A stretch of 64,000 nt of DNA from PFJX01 sp963713085 (GCA_963713085.1 CAVQKQ010000026.1:62001-126000), one strand, 5' to 3'. Shown: positions 41,449-50,940, counted from the stretch's first letter. Made by a program: numbers and translations. Notes: a model not told the origin generated them from the sequence alone.

Positions 41449-42336
41449 CTACCCCGTGCGGGGAAATCCGATCGGCGCATCGGTAGATAAGGCCTCCGGA
41501 CACAGCCAAGGCAGCATGTAGCCCTGGGCGGGATCGTTCAAGGCATCGATGGCCAGCAGCGGCACCTCGGACTGGATGGTGCCGAAGATGGTGGCGAAGG
41601 AGATGTCCGCCGCATCTCGCCCGGTGCCGATGCGCACGAATCCCATGGGCATGGCCGTGCCGGAGGGATCGAAGATGCACCAGCGTCCGCCCAGAAAGAC
41701 CTCCACATAGGCATGGAAATCGGTCGGTCTCAGGGTCCGGTCGGCACCGTAATCGAGGCCTGAGCAAAAGCGCGCCGGAATGTTCAGGGCCCGGCACAGG
41801 GCGATCATCAGGTGGGCGAAATCACGGCAGACGCCGGCCTGTTGCCGCAGTGTGTCGAGGGCGGAGGTGGTGAAATCGCTGCTGCCGCTGCTGAAATAGG
41901 TGCGCGCATTCACCCATTGGCGGATCCGTTCGACCCGCCGGTAGCCCGGCTGAAACTGTCCGAAGACTTCGTTGGCCAGCTGTTGCAGCCGGTCCGATTC
42001 GCAATAGCGGCTGGGGTAAAGGTAGGGCAGCACCTCCGCCGGCAAGTCGGCGATGGGTATCTCGCCGATGCTGTCGGGCTGGGCCACATGGTGGCGCAGG
42101 TCGACCTCCACCTGATAGCTTATTTGCAGTGGGCCGGGCCAGGCTCGCAACCGGAGCAGCCGGTGGCGGAGCACCGGGTCGTAGTCGATGTTCGAGGTCA
42201 GCGGCTGGCTGATGGTCAGTGATTCGTTCAGGACGGTCTGGTGGGCGGTTTGCGCGGCGTGGATGTTGAAGATGAAATCGGCCGGCTGGTCGATGACCTG
42301 ATAGCTGAGATGGACGCTGTAACGAAGGCGAATCAT
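41449..42336 (-). CDS. Transglutaminase-like cysteine protease-fold protein
   Basis: The 295-residue protein begins MIRLRYSVHLSYQVIDQPAD with the N-terminal beta domain of bacterial transglutaminase-like proteins. The catalytic triad is visible: Cys in QQAGVCRDFAHLM, His in DFHAYVEVF and Asp in CIFDPSGTAMP. No signal peptide is seen. Such genes often occur near ATP-grasp/alpha-E proteins, but none is here. It has no obvious link with nitrogen fixation. Confidence 0.9.
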   Translation of the reverse strand: MIRLRYSVHLSYQVIDQPADFIFNIHAAQTAHQTVLNESLTISQPLTSNIDYDPVLRHRLLRLRAWPGPLQISYQVEVDLRHHVAQPDSIGEIPIADLPAEVLPYLYPSRYCESDRLQQLANEVFGQFQPGYRRVERIRQWVNARTYFSSGSSDFTTSALDTLRQQAGVCRDFAHLMIALCRALNIPARFCSGLDYGADRTLRPTDFHAYVEVFLGGRWCIFDPSGTAMPMGFVRIGTGRDAADISFATIFGTIQSEVPLLAIDALNDPAQGYMLPWLCPEALSTDAPIGFPRTG

Positions 42337-42660
42337 GGTTTCCTTGTGGCTCCGCTTGGCGCGGCGACGATCGCTCGAGATTTCAGACCACTATATCTTT
42401 TTTCGATGTCCCGGGTCATGCGCGCCCGGAGTAGCGAACCCGGCGTCGCTTGATATTGATCGTCGCTTTCAGACCAGCGCCGCCCGCAGCGGGGTGGCGT
42501 ATGCGCGGCGGTGGCGCAGGACGACCGGTCGAGGTGGTGTCGCATGGCTTGGAGTCAAGCAATCCTCGTGCCCGGGAACGCCGGAGCGCCGGCAAGGCCC
42601 GTCGGCGTGGGGTTTGGCCGGATCGCATCCGGCGCGGCCGCGGGTGGATTGTCGGGTTTG
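42337..42660. other. Intergenic region without a supported gene
   Basis: There are 324 bases between two minus-strand genes. Short frames exist on both strands, but they are Arg/Gly-rich and lack ribosome sites. I see no sigma-54 element, NifA site or strong hairpin. Confidence 0.5.
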
Positions 42661-45105
42661 CTATTCGAACGCCAGCAAGTGTTCCGGGGCCAGGGGGCGG
42701 CCCAGGAAGTAGCCCTGGGCGCAATCGCAGCCATGGGCCAGCAGGAAGTCGAATTGCGCCTGGGTTTCCACGCCTTCCGCCAGGACTTCCAGTCCCAGGC
42801 TGTGGCCGAGTGAGATGCTGGCCTGGGTAATGGCCGCGTCGTTGGCGTCGTCGGGCAGGTCGCGGATGAAGGTGGCGTCGATCTTGAGCACATCCAGGGG
42901 GAAGCGTTTCAGGTAGGCAAGCGAGGAATAGCCGGTGCCGAAGTCGTCCACCGCCAGGCGCACGCCCAGGGCCGCCAGGGCGGCCAGGATCTCGCCGGCC
43001 ATGGCGGGGTCCTGCATCACCGTGGATTCCGTGATCTCCAGTTCCAGCCCGCCCGGACGGATGTTCTCCTCCGCCAGCACGCGGGACACCATGCCCGCCA
43101 GGTTGGGGTTGCTGAACTGGCGTGCGGCCAGGTTCACCGCGATGCGCGGCGTCGCCATGCCCGCCTTCTGGAAGGTATGCCACTGGGCGCAGGCGTTGCG
43201 CAGTACCCATTCGCCCACCGGCAGGATGAGGCCGGTTTCCTCCAGCAGGGGGATGAATTCGGCCGGCTGCACCAGTTCGTCCGAGCCGGGCCTGCGCCAG
43301 CGCAGCAGGGCCTCGCAGCCGACGATGCGCCGGTCGCTCAGCGTGACCTGGGGCTGATAGTGGATCTCGAATTCCCCGCGCTTGAGGGCTTGGCGCAGCC
43401 CGGTTTCCAGCGACAGCAGTTCCTGGCTGTGGGCGTTCATGGCCGGCGCGTAGAACTGGTACTGGTTCCGGCCCCGGGACTTGGCCTGGAACATGGCGGT
43501 GTCCGCGTTCTTGAGCAGGGTGCCGACATCGCGCCCGTCCGTGGGATAGAGGGCGATGCCGATGCTGAAGGCGGCATACAGTTCCTGGCCGAGAACATGG
43601 ATCGGGGTATCGAAGATCGCGCGGAGCTTGGTGATGACCGCCAGCACGTTGTCAAGATTGCCGAGGTCGCTGATCAGCAGCACGAACTCGTCGCCGCCGT
43701 AGCGGGCTACCGTGTCGTTCGGGCGCAGGCAGGCATGCAGGCGGCGGGCGACCTCCTTGAGCATGGTGTCGCCGGCCGCGTGGCCCAGGCCGTCGTTGAC
43801 CCGCTTGAAGTTGTCCAGGTCGAGAAAGATCAGGGCGAAGCGGTTGCCCTGGCGGTTGGCGCGGCCGATCTCGGTATCCAGGCGGTCGGCCAGCAGGGTG
43901 CGGTTGGGCAGGCCGGTGAGGCTGTCGTGGGTGGCCTGGTGGCGCAGTTCCGCCTCGTAATGCTTGCGCTCGGTGATGTCCCGGGCGATGGTGGAATAAA
44001 AGGCGAGATTGCCGTTTTCGTCCCGATGGGCCAGGATCACCTGGGACACGGAGATGTCCTGGTCCGGATCGCCGCGCAGGGCGTTCTCGCCTTCCCAGAC
44101 ACCGTCCCGGCCCGCGCTGGGCAGGGCGATCCGGCGCAGATGCTGGGCCCCCCATTCGGAATGGCAGTCCGCCAGATGCATGCCGCTGATGTCGTGGCCC
44201 GGCCCGAGCCCGAGCATGCCGCGCCCCGCCGTGTTGAGGTAAAGCAGGTAGCCCTGGGCATCGGCGGTGGCGACGAAGTCGGTGGTGGCCTCCAGGATGG
44301 TCACCAGCCGGGCCCGGGCCGCCTCGTCGTGCATGCGTTCGGTGACGTCCCGGCCGGTGGATACGAAATGTGAAATGCGCCCGCTCTCCTCGGTGAGGGG
44401 CGTGATGGTCTTTTCCTCGTAGAACAGCTCACCGTTCTTGCGCCGGTTCACCAGGGTGTCCCGGAATACCTCGCCCGACAGCAGGATGGCCCACATGCGC
44501 TGGAAATATTCGCTGGGCGTCTGCTCGTATTTCACCAGGTTGGGCGCGCGCCCCAGGGCCTCCCAGGAGGCGAAGCCGGTCAGGTGCTCGAAGGCCGGGT
44601 TGACGTATTCGATGCGGCCTTCCGGATCGGTGATGCAGACGCTGTCGGCGGTCTGCTCCACGGCCATGGACAGCTTGCGCAGTGCCTCTTCGGTGCGGCG
44701 CAGCTCCCGCCGCGCCCGGGCGTCTTCCAGTTCGCGCCGGACAGTGGGGGCCAGGCGCGACAGGTTGTGCTTCATCACGTAGTTTTGCGCGCCCGCCTTC
44801 ATGGAGGCCACCGCCGCGTCCTCGCCGATGGTTCCGGACACGAAGATGAAGGGCAGGTCGGGATCGTGCCGGCGGGTGATCTCAAGCGCCATGTCGCCGC
44901 GGAAACGGGGCATGGTGTAGTCGGAGAACACCATGTCCCAACTTTCCTTCTCAAGGGAGGCCTCCATGTCATCCGGATTGTCCACCCGGCGCCAATGCAC
45001 CTGGAATCCCGCGCCGGCCAGGTGGTCCACCAGCAGCAGGGTATCGTCATCGGAATCTTCGACGATGAGGGCGTTTAGGGGGATGGGGATCTCGGCGGGT
45101 GCCAT
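42661..45105 (-). CDS. REC-PAS-PAS-GGDEF-EAL c-di-GMP enzyme
   Basis: The 814-residue soluble protein has a receiver (about 10-125, VEDSDDDTLLL, MVFSDYTMPRFRGD), PAS 1 (FEHLTGFASWEALGRAPNLV), PAS 2 (about 280-400), GGDEF with intact RYGGDEF and EAL with EALLRW, DDFGTGYSS, LKID and GVETQAQ. Both enzyme domains look catalytic, so net activity depends on input. ATG 45105 (MAPAEIPIP) is the likely start. It is last in a three-gene operon after a kinase and a receiver, which probably phosphorylate it or share its signal. Confidence 0.93.
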   Translation of the reverse strand: MAPAEIPIPLNALIVEDSDDDTLLLVDHLAGAGFQVHWRRVDNPDDMEASLEKESWDMVFSDYTMPRFRGDMALEITRRHDPDLPFIFVSGTIGEDAAVASMKAGAQNYVMKHNLSRLAPTVRRELEDARARRELRRTEEALRKLSMAVEQTADSVCITDPEGRIEYVNPAFEHLTGFASWEALGRAPNLVKYEQTPSEYFQRMWAILLSGEVFRDTLVNRRKNGELFYEEKTITPLTEESGRISHFVSTGRDVTERMHDEAARARLVTILEATTDFVATADAQGYLLYLNTAGRGMLGLGPGHDISGMHLADCHSEWGAQHLRRIALPSAGRDGVWEGENALRGDPDQDISVSQVILAHRDENGNLAFYSTIARDITERKHYEAELRHQATHDSLTGLPNRTLLADRLDTEIGRANRQGNRFALIFLDLDNFKRVNDGLGHAAGDTMLKEVARRLHACLRPNDTVARYGGDEFVLLISDLGNLDNVLAVITKLRAIFDTPIHVLGQELYAAFSIGIALYPTDGRDVGTLLKNADTAMFQAKSRGRNQYQFYAPAMNAHSQELLSLETGLRQALKRGEFEIHYQPQVTLSDRRIVGCEALLRWRRPGSDELVQPAEFIPLLEETGLILPVGEWVLRNACAQWHTFQKAGMATPRIAVNLAARQFSNPNLAGMVSRVLAEENIRPGGLELEITESTVMQDPAMAGEILAALAALGVRLAVDDFGTGYSSLAYLKRFPLDVLKIDATFIRDLPDDANDAAITQASISLGHSLGLEVLAEGVETQAQFDFLLAHGCDCAQGYFLGRPLAPEHLLAFE

Positions 45106-45125
45106 GGTGTTACTCCGGATAAGGC

Positions 45126-45563
45126 TCAGCCAACGGGAGACTGGTTGAGTAGCAGCCAATACAGGCCCAACTGTCCGGCCGCGCGCATGAAATCGTCGAA
45201 GTCTACCGGTTTGCGCACATAGCTATTGGCGCCCAGGGCGTAACCCCGCAGGCGGTCCTCCTCCTCGTTGGAGGAAGTCAGCAACACCACCGGCAACAGC
45301 CGGGTGCGCTGGTCGGCGCGGACCCGGCGCAGCACCTCGAGCCCGTCGATCTTGGGCAGCTTGATGTCCAGCAGGACCACGGTGGGCAGATCGTCGGGAT
45401 TGCGGCCGGCATGGGGGCCGGTGCAGAACAGGTAGTCCAGTGCCTCGACGCCGTTGCGGGCCACGAACACCTCATTGCCGATCTTGTTGTTTTCCAGGGC
45501 GTGCAGGGTCAGGGCCTCGTCGTCCGGATTGTCTTCCACCAGCAGGATGGTCTTCAGACTCAT
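45126..45563 (-). CDS. Single-domain response regulator (Rcp1-like)
   Basis: The 145-residue receiver-only protein MSLKTILLVEDNPDDEALTL has the phospho-site in VVLLDIKLPKIDG, TSS and lysine in RKPVDF. The insertion around FCTGPHAGRNPDDLPT is typical of receivers paired with phytochrome-like or PAS kinases. It overlaps the kinase stop by 4 bases (ATGA) and lies 20 bases before the GGDEF-EAL gene. It is probably a phospho-shuttle between them. Confidence 0.92.
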   Translation of the reverse strand: MSLKTILLVEDNPDDEALTLHALENNKIGNEVFVARNGVEALDYLFCTGPHAGRNPDDLPTVVLLDIKLPKIDGLEVLRRVRADQRTRLLPVVLLTSSNEEEDRLRGYALGANSYVRKPVDFDDFMRAAGQLGLYWLLLNQSPVG

Positions 45564-46738
45564 GGCGTCTCCTTGGGGTGCAGGCTGAAATAAAAGGTGG
45601 CGCCCTGATCCACCGCGGCCTCGGCCCAGATGCGGCCGCCGTGCTTGTGGATGATGCGCTGGACCGTGGCCAGGCCGATGCCGGTTCCGGGGAATTCCTG
45701 GGTGTCGTGGAGCCGCTGGAAGGCGCCGAACAGCTTGTCGGAATAGGCCATGTCGAATCCGGCACCGTTGTCCCTGATGAAATAGACCGCTTGCCCGTCC
45801 TGTCGGTCCGCGCCGAACTCGATCCGGGCGTTGGTCCGGTTGCCAGTGAATTTCCAGGCGTTGCCCAGCAGATTGTCCAGGGCGATGCGCAGCAGCTTGG
45901 GATCGCCCCGGGCGGCCAGGTCGGGTGCCGCGCTGAACGCGACTTCCCGGCCCGGGTCCTGCTTGCGCAGGCTATCCATGACCTCCCGCGCCAGTGCACC
46001 CAGGTCCACGTCCACCTGCCGGACCTCGCTGCGCGTCACCCGGGACAGGGTGAGCATGTCGTCGATCAGTGCGCCCATCTTCTGGGCGGCGCGGCGCACC
46101 CGGTCCAGCCGGTCCCGGCCCTGGTCGGTCAACTGGCCGGCGTGCTCGTTGATCAGGATCTGGCTGAAGCCGTCGATGGCCCGCAAGGGCGCGCGCAGGT
46201 CGTGGGAGACGGAGTAGCTGAAGGCCTCCAGTTCCTGGTTGATGGCCTTCAGTTCGGTGTTCTGCGATTGCAGACGCCGGTTCAGATCGGAGATGCGTTG
46301 TTCCGCCGTGCGTTGCGCCGTGATGTCGCGGATGTCGGCGAACACCAGTTGTTTGCCATCGTTTTGGATCGGGCTCAGGCTGATGGAGATCGGAAACTCG
46401 CTGCCGTCCTTGCGCCGGCCGTACAGTTCCAGGCCGGTCCCCATGGGACGGGTGCTCGGCGTCCGGATATAGCCGTCGCGCAAGCCCAGATGCTCGCTTC
46501 GATAGCGTTCCGGTATCAGCAGTTCGACGGTCTGGCCGACCAGTTCCTCTCTTCCGTAGCCGAACAGGGCTTCGGTCTGGGTGTTGGCCAGCATGATGCG
46601 GCCCTGATCGTCGACGATCAGGATGCCGTCAGGCGCGGATTCGAACAGGCCCCGGAACAGCGTCTCACTGGTTTGCTGCGCCACTTGGGGATCCCGATGG
46701 CGTGTGACGTCGTCGGTGATGGGGGTTGCGTCCGTCAT
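45560..46738 (-). CDS. PAS sensor histidine kinase
   Basis: The 392-residue soluble kinase has PAS (about 20-140, FESAPDGILIVDDQGRIMLA, LFGYGREELVGQ), a coiled coil, HisKA (EAFSYSVSHDLRAPLRAIDG) and HATPase (NLLGNAWKFTG, DNGAGFDM, GTGIGLATVQRIIHKHGG). This is the phytochrome-like kinase class that usually pairs with Rcp1-type receivers, as here. ATG 46738 was chosen; the earlier in-frame sequence looks non-coding. Confidence 0.92.
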   Translation of the reverse strand: MTDATPITDDVTRHRDPQVAQQTSETLFRGLFESAPDGILIVDDQGRIMLANTQTEALFGYGREELVGQTVELLIPERYRSEHLGLRDGYIRTPSTRPMGTGLELYGRRKDGSEFPISISLSPIQNDGKQLVFADIRDITAQRTAEQRISDLNRRLQSQNTELKAINQELEAFSYSVSHDLRAPLRAIDGFSQILINEHAGQLTDQGRDRLDRVRRAAQKMGALIDDMLTLSRVTRSEVRQVDVDLGALAREVMDSLRKQDPGREVAFSAAPDLAARGDPKLLRIALDNLLGNAWKFTGNRTNARIEFGADRQDGQAVYFIRDNGAGFDMAYSDKLFGAFQRLHDTQEFPGTGIGLATVQRIIHKHGGRIWAEAAVDQGATFYFSLHPKETP

Positions 46739-47060
46739 CGGCGCCGCCCGGAACCAGGCTGGGGAGGGTAGATGCGATAGGCCTGATCCCCCCCAAAGGA
46801 TCCACCGAAGGCAGACGGGGCCGCTGTCTCGATTCCCCGGCTTTCGGCGCTGACGGGCAAATCGCAGCAAGTTGTTGTTTTGCTCATTACCTGCATCTCT
46901 TACGCTCTCGGGACTGGTACGACCAGACCCATGGCTGTCGATGGGGCCAGATTAAAGAACTTGAGGAAAATACTCAAGTATAAAGAGGGCGGCCCGGCGA
47001 ACCGGAGCCCGCGAATTGTAGCGGAGCGGAGGATTTGCGTTGGAAGCGTTCCGGCAGGTT
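46739..47060. other. Intergenic region upstream of the nifB control sites
   Basis: This is the left part of the 484-base divergent gap between the PAS kinase and nifB. I see no supported gene. The right part (47061-47222) holds two NifA sites, an IHF-like site and the nifB promoter, listed separately. Confidence 0.5.
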
Positions 47061-47076
47061 TGTCGGCTTCGCCACA
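47061..47076 (+). promoter_or_regulatory. Distal NifA binding site of nifB
   Basis: TGTCGGCTTCGCCACA is a perfect TGT-N10-ACA, about 113 bases before the nifB -24 element. The half-sites are also nearly symmetrical inside (GGC/GCC). Confidence 0.7.
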
Positions 47077-47094
47077 AGCAGGAATCCGGGGAAA

Positions 47095-47110
47095 TGTGGC
47101 TTTTATGACA
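47095..47110 (+). promoter_or_regulatory. Proximal NifA binding site of nifB
   Basis: TGTGGCTTTTATGACA is a second TGT-N10-ACA, 34 bases downstream of the first and about 79 before the -24 element. Tandem sites suggest cooperative activation. Confidence 0.75.
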
Positions 47111-47144
47111 GATGCGCCATCTACATTAACGCAAAGCCAATAAA

Positions 47145-47157
47145 AAACAATTAATTA
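47145..47157 (+). promoter_or_regulatory. IHF-like site between NifA sites and nifB promoter
   Basis: AAACAATTAATTA fits WATCAA-N4-TTR with one mismatch, in an AT-rich stretch between the NifA sites and the promoter. This is where IHF normally bends DNA for NifA. Confidence 0.45.
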
Positions 47158-47173
47158 GCGGTGGTTCCCGGGT

Positions 47174-47189
47174 GGGCACGGCGCTTGCA
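47174..47189 (+). promoter_or_regulatory. Sigma-54 promoter of nifB operon
   Basis: GGGCACGGCGCTTGCA with GG at 47175-47176 and GC at 47187-47188, exact spacing, and TTGC box intact. The predicted start is near 47200, which rules out the upstream GTG at 47172 as the nifB start. Confidence 0.85.
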
Positions 47190-47222
47190 ACAGGGTCTTC
47201 GCAACCTTTCGGAGGACGACCT

Positions 47223-48755
47223 GTGGACCTACCCGTACTCAATGCCAGTGCTGCCGCCTCCAGCGGCGGCGGATGCGATTCCCATTCCTGCGGTTCCACA
47301 GATGACCAGCTGGGTCATCTGCCCGAGCATATCCGGGCCAAGGTGCACAACCACCCCTGCTATTCCGAACAGGCCCACCACTATTTCGCCCGCATGCACG
47401 TGGCGGTGGCGCCGGCCTGCAACATCCAGTGCCACTACTGCAACCGCAAATACGACTGCTCCAACGAGTCCCGTCCCGGCGTGGTCTCGGAAGTGCTGAC
47501 CCCGGACCAGGCGGTGAAGAAGGTCATGGCCGTGGCCGCCAACATCCCCCAGATGACGGTGCTTGGCATCGCCGGACCCGGAGACCCGCTGGCCAACCCT
47601 GACCGCACCTTCGCCACCTTCCGCGAGCTGTCGGAGAAGGCGCCGGACATCAAGCTGTGCGTGTCCACCAACGGTCTGGCCCTGCCCGAGTCGGTGGAGG
47701 AACTGTCCAAGCACAACATCGACCACGTCACCATCACCATCAACTGCGTGGACCCGGACATCGGCGCCCAGATCTACCCCTGGGTGTTTTGGAAGAACAA
47801 ACGCATCATGGGCCGCGAGGGTGCCGCCATCCTCATCGAGCAGCAGCAGAAGGGCCTGGAGATGCTGACCGCCAAGGGCATCCTGGTGAAGGTCAACTCG
47901 GTGATGATCCCCGGCGTCAACGACGAGCACCTGGTGGAAGTCTCCAAGATTGTGAAGAGCAAAGGAGCCTTCCTGCACAACGTCATGCCGTTGATCGCCG
48001 AACCGGAGCACGGCACCTTCTACGGCCTGATGGGCCAGCCCAGCCCGACCCACGAGGAATTGCAGAAACTGCAGGATGCCTGCGCCGGCGACATGAACAT
48101 GATGCGCCACTGCCGCCAGTGCCGCGCAGACGCGGTGGGCCTGCTGGGCGAGGATCGGGGCGAGGAGTTCACCATGGACAAGATCGAGGAGATGGAGATC
48201 GACTACGCGGCCGCCATGGTCAAGCGGGCCGAAGTCCATGCCCAGATCGCCAAGGAACTCGAGCTCAAGGATGCGGCCAGGGCGGCCAAGGCCGAGTTGA
48301 CCCAAAAGCTGACCCAAAAGCTGACCCAGATCATGGGCGGCAGGCAGGAGGACACCAGCCGGCCCGTGCTCATGGCCGTGGCCACCAAGGGCGGCGGCGT
48401 CATCAACGAACACTTCGGCCATGCCGGCGAGTTCCTGATCTACGAGGCCTCCGCCGCCGGAGTGCGCTTCATCGGCCACCGCAAGACCATCCCCTACTGC
48501 GAGGGCGGCGATACCTGCGGCGACGGCGAGAGCGCCCTGGACAAGACCATCCGGGAGTTGTCCGGTTGCGAGGTGGTGCTCTGCTCCAAGGTGGGCTACG
48601 AACCCTGGGGACCCCTGGAGGCCGCCGGCATCCAGCCCAATGGCGAGCATGCCATGGAGCCCATCGAGGAAGCGGTGCTGGCGGTGTACCGGGAGATGGA
48701 CGCCGCCGGCAAGCTGGCGCCCAAGGCGGATGTCGCTGATCGTAAAGCGGCTTGA
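47223..48755 (+). CDS. nifB: FeMo-cofactor synthesis radical SAM protein NifB
   Basis: The 510-residue protein starts at GTG 47223 (M-DLPVLNASAA) with GGAGG 7 bases upstream. The radical SAM core has CNIQCHYCNRKYDC and GIAGPGDPLANP. Additional cluster cysteines are in GGGCDSHSCG and MMRHCRQCRADA. A C-terminal NifX-like domain (about 380-490, GGGVINEHFGHAGEFLIYEA) follows. It makes NifB-co, the Fe-S core of FeMo-co. The linker contains a 12-base tandem duplication encoding LTQKLTQKLTQ. Confidence 0.97.
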   Translation: MDLPVLNASAAASSGGGCDSHSCGSTDDQLGHLPEHIRAKVHNHPCYSEQAHHYFARMHVAVAPACNIQCHYCNRKYDCSNESRPGVVSEVLTPDQAVKKVMAVAANIPQMTVLGIAGPGDPLANPDRTFATFRELSEKAPDIKLCVSTNGLALPESVEELSKHNIDHVTITINCVDPDIGAQIYPWVFWKNKRIMGREGAAILIEQQQKGLEMLTAKGILVKVNSVMIPGVNDEHLVEVSKIVKSKGAFLHNVMPLIAEPEHGTFYGLMGQPSPTHEELQKLQDACAGDMNMMRHCRQCRADAVGLLGEDRGEEFTMDKIEEMEIDYAAAMVKRAEVHAQIAKELELKDAARAAKAELTQKLTQKLTQIMGGRQEDTSRPVLMAVATKGGGVINEHFGHAGEFLIYEASAAGVRFIGHRKTIPYCEGGDTCGDGESALDKTIRELSGCEVVLCSKVGYEPWGPLEAAGIQPNGEHAMEPIEEAVLAVYREMDAAGKLAPKADVADRKAA

Positions 48756-48770
48756 TAGGAGGAATGGATC

Positions 48771-49079
48771 ATGGCTTTGGAGATCATCGAGACCTGCGTC
48801 AACTGCTATGCCTGCGAGCCCCTGTGCCCCAACCAGGCCATCTACCAGGCCTCGCCCCACTTCCTGATCGACCCGGACAAGTGCACCGAGTGCGCAGGCG
48901 ACTTTGAGGACGCCCAGTGCGCCGCCATCTGTCCCATCGAGGGGGCGATACTGGACGAGGAGGGCGTGGCGCTGAACCTTCCCGGTTCCCTGACCGGCAT
49001 TTCCGCAGAGATGCTGGCCAAGTACCAGGCCGCCGTGGAGGCCACCTACCAGACGGCCCTGGAAAACAAGACGGGATGA
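48771..49079 (+). CDS. fdxN: 2[4Fe-4S] ferredoxin FdxN
   Basis: The 102-residue ferredoxin has cysteines at 9, 12, 15 and 19 (CVNCYACEPLCP) and at 38, 41, 50 and 54 (CTEC, CAAICP). The 8-residue gap in the second motif is typical of nifB-linked ferredoxins. It may donate electrons to NifB or nitrogenase. It follows nifB by 15 bases with an AGGAGG ribosome site. The C-terminal extension after ILDEEGVAL is unremarkable. Confidence 0.95.
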   Translation: MALEIIETCVNCYACEPLCPNQAIYQASPHFLIDPDKCTECAGDFEDAQCAAICPIEGAILDEEGVALNLPGSLTGISAEMLAKYQAAVEATYQTALENKTG

Positions 49080-49104
49080 GGCTGGAGCCCATGGTTACGT
49101 TGTT

Positions 49105-49195
49105 TTCCCCCATCCCCCGCCCCTCCCCCGCTTGCGGGAGAGGGGAGTTGAAGCCCCTCCCCCGTAGGCGGGGGAGGGGTTGGGGAGAGGGTCGG
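49105..49195 (+). repeat. GC-rich REP-like inverted repeats between fdxN and nifO
   Basis: Two consecutive hairpins share the arm CCCCTCCCCCG (loops near CTTG and TAGG) and end in GGTTGGGGAGAGGG. The same arms and GTTGGGG tail occur in the element at 17981-18082 between nifU and nifS. It lies inside the nifB operon. Confidence 0.72.
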
Positions 49196-49224
49196 CAGCC
49201 TTGCCACCACCAATGGAGGTAACC

Positions 49225-49671
49225 ATGGCCCACGTCCTGTTCTACGAAAAACCCGGCTGCATCAACAACACCCGCCAGAAGGTGTTGCTGGCCGCCGCCG
49301 GCCATACGGTCCAGGCCAAGAGCCTGCTCACCGAGAAATGGACGGCGGACCGGCTGCGGACCTTCTTCGGCGAGCTGCCCGTGGCCCAGTGGTTCAACCT
49401 GAGCTCGCCCCGCATCCGGGAGGGTGAGGTGGATTACGAACGGCTTAGCGAGGGCGAGGCCCTGAGGCTCATGCTGGCGGACCCCCTGCTCATCCGCCGC
49501 CCTCTCATGGAGGTGGACGGGGAATGCCGGGTGGGCTTCGACCCCGACGCCGTGCACCGCTGGATCGGCCTCGACAGCCCGGCCATGCAGGCCGACCTGG
49601 AGACCTGCCCGAAAGGCCATTCGACGCAAACCCCGGCCCAGCCCTGCGCGGTCCCGGAGCGCATGCCATGA
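49225..49671 (+). CDS. nifO: Nitrogenase-associated ArsC-like protein NifO
   Basis: The 148-residue thioredoxin-fold protein MAHVLFYEKPGCINNTRQKV has the single N-terminal Cys 12 of the ArsC family, then LLTEKWTADRLRTFFGELPV and LLIRRPLMEVDGECRVGFD. It matches the nitrogenase-associated ArsC-like group, and position after nifB-fdxN equals nifO of Azotobacter. A role in molybdenum partition has been proposed there. ATG 49225 has GGAGG upstream, and the stop overlaps the fprA ATG. Confidence 0.9.
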   Translation: MAHVLFYEKPGCINNTRQKVLLAAAGHTVQAKSLLTEKWTADRLRTFFGELPVAQWFNLSSPRIREGEVDYERLSEGEALRLMLADPLLIRRPLMEVDGECRVGFDPDAVHRWIGLDSPAMQADLETCPKGHSTQTPAQPCAVPERMP

Positions 49672-50940
49672 ATTTGCCCGACGGCCCGGTGGAGGTGGCC
49701 CCCGGCGTCCATTGGGTGGGCGCGCTGGACCCTGGCCTGCGGGAGTTCGACGTCATCCTCAAGACCGCCAACGGCACCAGCTACAACGCGTACTGCGTTC
49801 GTGGCAGCGAGGGCGTGGCGGTGATCGACACGGTCAAGGATTCCCACGCCGGCGAATTTTTCGACCGTCTGGAACGGGTGGCCCGCTACGATGAGATCCG
49901 GGCCATCGTCCTCAACCACCTGGAACCGGACCACAGCGGCGCCCTGCCGGAACTGATGCGCCGGGCGCCCCAGGCAAGGTTGTACATCTCCGAGCGGGCC
50001 CAGATGATGCTGAAGGGCCTGATCAAGAGCGAGGAGCTGAGCTACACGCCGGTGACCACCGGCGACAGCGGTCTCCCTCGGCGACCGCACCCTGCGCTTC
50101 CTGCACACCCCCTTCCTGCATTGGCCGGACACCCAGTGCACCTACCTGGAGGAGGACGCCATCCTGTTCTCCTGCGACGTGTTCGGCTGCCATTTCTGCG
50201 ACGGCCGGCTGTTCAACGACCGGGTGGGGGACTTCCGATTTTCCTTCGAGTACTACTACGCCCACATCATGCGGCCGTTCCGGGAACACGTGCTGGCCGC
50301 CCTGGACCTGATCGAGCCCCTGGAACTGAAGCTCATCGCCCCGGCCCACGGCCCCATCCTGCGGGAGGCGCCGCGCAGCTACGTGCAGCGCTACCGTCAG
50401 CTGGCCGCGCCCCTGTTGCACGGCGCCGAGCGGGACAAGACCCTGCTGATCTTCTACATCAGCAGCTACGGCAATACCGAGCGCATGGCCCAGGCGGTGC
50501 GGGCCGGCGCCGAGGAGGTGGACGGCGTGCGGGTGTCGCTGTACGACCTGCAGGGGGGCGAGGTGGCCCCCTTCGTGGACCTGGTGGAAGAGGCCGACGG
50601 CCTGCTGTTCGGCTCCCCCACCATCAACGGCGACGCGGTGAAGCCGGTATGGGACCTGCTGTCCTCCCTGGCGGCGGTCAACCTCAAGGAAAAACTGGGC
50701 GGCGCCTTCGGCTCCTACGGCTGGAGCGGCGAGGCCGTGGCCATGGTGGAGGACCGGCTGCGCGGCCTCAAGCTGCGGGTGCCGGTGAAGGGGATCCGGG
50801 TCAAGCTCATCCCCACCGGCGACGAACTGGCCCGCTGCCGGGCCTTCGGCCGCGACCTGGCCCTGCACCTCACCGGCCAGGTCACCCGCAAGATCATTTC
50901 AATGGAAGAGCTCAACGCTCGGGAGCAAGCCCATGCCTAA
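49668..50940 (+). CDS. fprA: A-type flavodiiron protein FprA, with one frameshift near 50070
   Basis: The N-terminal metallo-beta-lactamase domain carries the diiron ligands LNHLEPDHSG, LHWPD, SCDVFGCHF and PAHGPIL. The C-terminal flavodoxin domain has FYISSYGNTERMAQA and GSYGWSGEAVAMV. The frame breaks at 50070: dropping one G from AGCGGTCTCC restores GDSVSLGDRTLRFLHTPFL. The reconstructed length is about 423 residues. The enzyme reduces O2 or NO. An fprA gene is NifA-controlled in Rhodobacter capsulatus, from memory. It overlaps nifO (ATGA) and the next ferredoxin (8 bases). Confidence 0.88.

Noticed and set aside
47172..47222. Earlier GTG start for nifB
   Set aside because: It lies inside the sigma-54 promoter, upstream of the predicted transcription start. 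GTG 47223 has a good ribosome site and the family N-terminus.
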